This document shows, in pieces, positions 4,811 through 7,336 of a stretch of 7,336 nucleotides of DNA (position 1 is its first letter; each line of letters starts with the position of its first letter). This stretch comes from Candidatus Aminicenantota bacterium (GTDB lineage: Bacteria; Acidobacteriota; Aminicenantia; Aminicenantales; UBA4085), in contig PMCY01000364.1 of the NCBI GenBank assembly GCA_003154255.1, forward strand, positions 1-7,336, in the 5' to 3' direction. The notes under the pieces were generated by a model that was given only the letters and a program-made list of their open reading frames with translations, did no database searches and was not told where the DNA came from. The position numbers were made by a program, and so were the translations under genes.

Positions 4811-5943
4811 GGACCGTCGAAAAGACACTGATCCGTTTCGTCAATGATCAGGCCGGGCCCGATTGCCTGAATCTGGGCCTGGGCGAACCGAGCTTTCCCA
4901 CGCCCGCGCCGATCCTGGCCCACGTCCGCGAACATCTCACCGATTGGCGGCTGGGCTATACGACCAATGAAGGCTACCGCGAATTGCGTGAGCTCATCGC
5001 CGCCCGCGAATCAGCCGAAGCCGGGGTCCGCGTCGTCCCCGAACGGGTCATTGTGACCATGGGATCGGAGGAGGCGTTGTGCGTTTTTCTCCAGGCGGCC
5101 GTCGAACCCGGCGACGAAGTCCTCATCCCCGATCCCGGCTTCCCGGTCTATGAATCGATCACCGGGCTGACGCCCGGGACGGCCGTGCGTTACCCGCTCC
5201 GGCCCGAGAACCGCTTTCGGTTGAAGGCCGCCGACATTCTGGACCGGCTGACGGGCAGAACGCGGGCCGTCATTCTCAACAGCCCCAATAATCCGACGGG
5301 CGCGATTTACGAGGATGATGAACTGGCCGCCCTGGCGGCGGGATTAAAAGGGACGGGCGTCTATGCCGTGACCGACGATTGCTACCGGGCTCTCGTTTAT
5401 GGTCCCCAGCCGCCTTCGATCCTGGGCCGTTATGAAAATGCCGTCCTGGTCGGCTCGCTGTCAAAAAGCCACAGCATGACCGGATGGCGGATCGGCTGGA
5501 TCGTCGTTCCGCCCGGGATCGCATCCACCGTCGGCGCGCGGCACCATCTGACCGTGATCTGCGCCGCCTCGGTGTCCCAGAGAGCGGCCATTTTCGCCCT
5601 GAGCGGCGGGTCGGACGCGGTGTGCGCCGCCAATCTCGACGAGCTCCGGCGGAGACGCGATTGGGCGCTGGCTGGCCTCCGGAAATTTGCCGGCCTGGAA
5701 GCGGAGAGGCCCGAAGGCGCTTTCTATATTTTCACCCGGGTCTCCGAGGAATGCCGCAGGGCCGGCGGTTCCCTGTCGCTCTGCCTGCGCCTCATCGAAG
5801 AAGAGAAGGTCATCGTGACACCCGGCGCAGCTTTCGGACCGGCGGGCGAGGGCTGGCTGCGTATCTCCTTCGCCAATCTGCCGGAGACCATCGAAGAGGG
5901 CCTGAAGCGGCTGGGACGGTTTCTGGACCGGCTGCGAAAATAG
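4807..5943 (+). CDS. PLP-dependent fold-type I aminotransferase, probable N-acetyl-DAP aminotransferase
   Basis: A 378-residue class I/II aminotransferase. In this operon it should transfer an amino group, usually from glutamate, to N-acetyl-2-amino-6-oxopimelate, supplying the deacylase encoded just upstream. Visible motifs: L-G-L-G-E-P-S-F (23-30), Y-T-T-N-E-G (51-56), the cofactor-binding N-S-P-N-N-P-T-G (158-165), D190 with Y193 (D-D-C-Y) for the pyridine nitrogen and phenolate, the PLP lysine K220 in S-L-S-K-S-H-S-M-T-G-W-R-I-G-W, R228 for phosphate, and R352 (W-L-R-I-S-F-A) for the substrate carboxylate. GGAGGAG (4793-4799) lies seven bases before the ATG, which overlaps the preceding stop by four bases. 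The subgroup resembles PatA and AspC-like enzymes, so broader amino-donor or aromatic specificity cannot be excluded. No terminator of standard form follows. Confidence 0.88.
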   Translation: MRTVEKTLIRFVNDQAGPDCLNLGLGEPSFPTPAPILAHVREHLTDWRLGYTTNEGYRELRELIAARESAEAGVRVVPERVIVTMGSEEALCVFLQAAVEPGDEVLIPDPGFPVYESITGLTPGTAVRYPLRPENRFRLKAADILDRLTGRTRAVILNSPNNPTGAIYEDDELAALAAGLKGTGVYAVTDDCYRALVYGPQPPSILGRYENAVLVGSLSKSHSMTGWRIGWIVVPPGIASTVGARHHLTVICAASVSQRAAIFALSGGSDAVCAANLDELRRRRDWALAGLRKFAGLEAERPEGAFYIFTRVSEECRRAGGSLSLCLRLIEEEKVIVTPGAAFGPAGEGWLRISFANLPETIEEGLKRLGRFLDRLRK

Positions 5944-6044
5944 CCTTACGCCGGAATTCCGCCCGATGTCCATCAATGAACCCCCTGTCACCGACGCGGG
6001 CGGACTCCATTCCACCTAGGTCGAGGTATATCGCGTCCCGCGCC

Positions 6045-6078
6045 TCCATCGCCGCTGAAGCGGGCGGTCCGCGATGGA
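6045..6078 (+). other. Nested stem-loop between the DAP operon and the PH-domain gene
   Basis: TCCATCGC (6045-6052) and GCGATGGA (6071-6078) are exact 8-base complements. Nested inside, CCGC-TGAA-GCGG (6052-6063) can form a tetraloop hairpin, sharing C6052. The downstream sequence is moderately T- and C-rich without a clean T-run, so it would be a weak terminator at best. It may instead protect the operon's 3' end. Confidence 0.45.
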
Positions 6079-6080
6079 TA

Positions 6081-6117
6081 TTTCCCGCTTTTCCCGGTTC
6101 CCCGATTGGATTATAAT
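6081..6117 (+). promoter_or_regulatory. Promoter region of the PH-domain gene with a perfect -10 inside a palindrome
   Basis: -10 TATAAT (6112-6117) is perfect consensus and lies 27 bases before the ATG. The matching -35 is poor (TTTTCC at 6089-6094, 17-base spacing). In its place are three near-identical heptamers, TTTCCCG at 6081, TTTCCCG at 6090 and TTCCCCG at 6098. The -10 is embedded in the perfect palindrome GATTATAATC (6109-6118), flanked by GATT and AATC arms. This suggests control by a DNA-binding protein, which is inference. Confidence 0.55.
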
Positions 6118-6144
6118 CAATCCACTGAAATGTGAGGAGGCGTC

Positions 6145-6666
6145 ATGAGAACGAAGCTTCGGGATCACGAACGCAGACTTTTCGAAACCCGCACGCATTG
6201 GCTGTCGATGTGGAAGCCGTTTTTAATCGTCCTGGCAACGGGGATTTTCTTGTGCATCGCCTATTTTCGCATGGATCCCGGCGGCGCGACCCCGACTCTG
6301 CGCAAGCTCAGCCTGATCCTTTTTGTCCTGGGCCTGCTTTATTTTGCCTATCGCGAAATGTATCGGCGCCGGGACATCTGGGTCGTGACTAATCTGCGCG
6401 TCATCGATGAGCGGGGCATTTTCACCCTGTTCACCAAGGAAAGCCCTCTGGAAAAAATCAATAATCTCTCCTATGAGCAAAATATCATCGGCCGGATGAT
6501 GAATTATGGTCAGATCGAGATTCAAACCGCTGCCGAGGATGGGGCCACGATTTATACGCTGATCACCAACCCCAAACGGCTCAAGGAGGAGATCGCCATG
6601 GCCCGCGACGCCTACAGCAAGGAATTGCTGCAATCGTCCCTCGGCCATACGATTTCCCAAGCCTGA
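6145..6666 (+). CDS. Two-TM bacterial PH-domain (bPH2/DUF304, YdbS/YdbT-like) membrane protein
   Basis: A 173-residue inner-membrane protein. After a charged N-terminus come two hydrophobic segments (about 24-41 and 54-70), then a bacterial pleckstrin-homology-like domain (about 72-150). Family hallmarks are T-N-L-R-V-I-D-E-R-G-I-F (82-93), then P-L-E-K-I-N-N-L-S-Y (101-110), and N-I-I-G-R-M-M-N-Y-G-Q-I-E-I-Q-T (113-128) ending in the N-P motif (142-143). Both hydrophobic segments precede the PH domain, so it would face the cytoplasm. The biochemical role of this family is not settled; members are linked to membrane and stress functions. The start follows a strong GAGGAGG (6134-6140), four bases upstream. 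The next gene is 65 bases downstream in the same direction and may be co-transcribed. Confidence 0.87.
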   Translation: MRTKLRDHERRLFETRTHWLSMWKPFLIVLATGIFLCIAYFRMDPGGATPTLRKLSLILFVLGLLYFAYREMYRRRDIWVVTNLRVIDERGIFTLFTKESPLEKINNLSYEQNIIGRMMNYGQIEIQTAAEDGATIYTLITNPKRLKEEIAMARDAYSKELLQSSLGHTISQA

Positions 6667-6679
6667 AATCGCCGAGGGC

Positions 6680-6698
6680 CGGCGTCCGGGGAACGCCG
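6680..6698 (+). other. Small hairpin between the PH-domain and acetyltransferase genes
   Basis: CGGCGT (6680-6685) and ACGCCG (6693-6698) are exact complements around a seven-base loop. No T-run follows, so it does not look like a terminator and leaves read-through into the next gene possible. Confidence 0.3.
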
Positions 6699-6731
6699 TC
6701 CGCGCCGATCGAAGAAAGGACTCCTATTGGC

Positions 6732-7336
6732 ATGGCCCAAGATCGATTGATTTCCGTGGATGCCTTCCGGGGGTTGACCGTGGCGGCCATGGTCCTGGTC
6801 AATAACCCCGGCAGCTGGACCTTTGTCTATGCGCCGCTCCGCCATGCTCCCTGGCACGGTTGGACACCGACCGACCTGGTCTTTCCCTTCTTCCTGTTCA
6901 TCGTCGGCATCTCCATTTCCTTGTCTCTCGGCCGGAGGGCCGCTGAAGGCACCCCAAACGGAGCACTGGTTCTCAAGATCGTCAAACGCTCGGCCATGAT
7001 CTTCGGGCTCGGGCTTTTTCTCCATCTCTTCCCCAAGTTCCATATCGCCGTCTTCCGCATTCCGGGCGTACTCCAGCGGATCGCCTTGTGCTTTCTGTTC
7101 GGCGCCCTGATTTTTCTCAAGGCCCGGTTGCGGACCCGCGCCGCGCTGGCGGTTCTGCTTCTGCTCGGCTATTGGGCTTTGCTGACTTTCGTGCCCGTGC
7201 CCGGGTTCGGCCCGGGTGTCCTGGCCGAGCACGGCAACCTGGCCGGCTATATCGATTCCAAGATCCTGGCCGGGCACATATATAAGCCCGATTTCGATCC
7301 GGAAGGGCTGCTCAGCACGATTCCGGCGATCGTCAC
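6732..7336 (+). CDS. Multi-pass membrane acetyltransferase, heparan-alpha-glucosaminide N-acetyltransferase-like (COG4299), cut by the window end
   Basis: The first 201 residues are present; the reading frame is open to the last base. Family members move acetyl groups across a membrane, from cytoplasmic acetyl-CoA to an extracytoplasmic sugar amine; the bacterial substrate is unknown. Signature: R-L-I-S-V-D-A-F-R-G-L-T (5-16), M20-V-L-V-N-N-P-G, then R-H-A-P-W-H-G-W-T-P-T-D-L-V-F-P (37-52), and the late D-P-E-G-L-L-S-T-I-P-A-I (189-200). H38 lines up with the catalytic histidine of human HGSNAT (His269). Hydrophobic segments lie at about 14-26, 48-66, 87-100, 112-129 and 138-153. The ATG at 6732 is 11 bases after AAAGGA (6715-6720), a slightly long spacing; no better start is seen. 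Full-length relatives run to roughly 350-400 residues, so about half is missing here. Confidence 0.88.
   Translation, partial: MAQDRLISVDAFRGLTVAAMVLVNNPGSWTFVYAPLRHAPWHGWTPTDLVFPFFLFIVGISISLSLGRRAAEGTPNGALVLKIVKRSAMIFGLGLFLHLFPKFHIAVFRIPGVLQRIALCFLFGALIFLKARLRTRAALAVLLLLGYWALLTFVPVPGFGPGVLAEHGNLAGYIDSKILAGHIYKPDFDPEGLLSTIPAIV

Noticed and set aside
3260..4828. Minus-strand open frame of 522 codons opposite dapH and the deacylase gene.
   Set aside because: Its product is low-complexity, Arg/Gly/Pro-rich and matches no family, while the + strand in the same place encodes two clear enzymes. Long antisense frames are common in GC-rich DNA.
5484..6116. + strand open frame of 210 codons overlapping the aminotransferase 3' end and the spacer after it.
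   Set aside because: It is a frame shadow of the aminotransferase, with an Arg-rich, family-free product. No independent gene is seen in 5944-6144.

Overview
The window looks like ordinary chromosomal sequence of a GC-rich, diderm (Gram-negative type) bacterium, probably an anaerobe or microaerophile. The signs are a lipoprotein with a SPOR domain and an NlpC/P60 domain, a Tat-exported superoxide reductase, and de novo diaminopimelate (DAP) synthesis. The gene mix and base composition would fit Acidobacteriota or Aminicenantes-like lineages, but this is only an impression; no marker gene settles the taxonomy. No insertion sequence, CRISPR array, phage gene or integration scar was seen.

Layout. 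Positions 1-24 hold the 3' end of a + strand tRNA (acceptor strand as in many tRNA-Leu/Ser), with no encoded CCA. Converging on it is a minus-strand gene (57-461) for a small Tat-signal superoxide reductase (SOR). A divergent promoter pair (about 493-571) separates it from a two-gene envelope operon. The first gene (592-1131) encodes an exported protein with a glycine-zipper-like C-terminal half; the second (1128-1901) encodes a SPOR-NlpC/P60 lipoprotein. A strong intrinsic terminator (1997-2022) closes this operon. Its T-tract is shared with the -35 box of the next promoter (2021-2049).

That promoter drives a tight four-gene run (2126-5943): a DapA-family aldolase, a DapH tetrahydrodipicolinate N-acetyltransferase, an M20 metallo-deacylase and a PLP aminotransferase. 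Together they fit the acetylase branch of meso-DAP/lysine synthesis: condensation, N-acetylation, transamination, deacetylation. dapB, dapF and lysA are not in the window. The DapA-family protein keeps the Schiff-base lysine but lacks all three residues of the classical catalytic triad, which is the most surprising point here.

After a 201-base spacer with a stem-loop and an unusual promoter region comes a two-TM bacterial PH-domain protein (6145-6666). The last gene (6732 to the window end, truncated) encodes a multi-pass acetyltransferase of the heparan-alpha-glucosaminide N-acetyltransferase-like (COG4299) type.

All homology statements rest on motif recognition and remembered family sequences, not on a database search.
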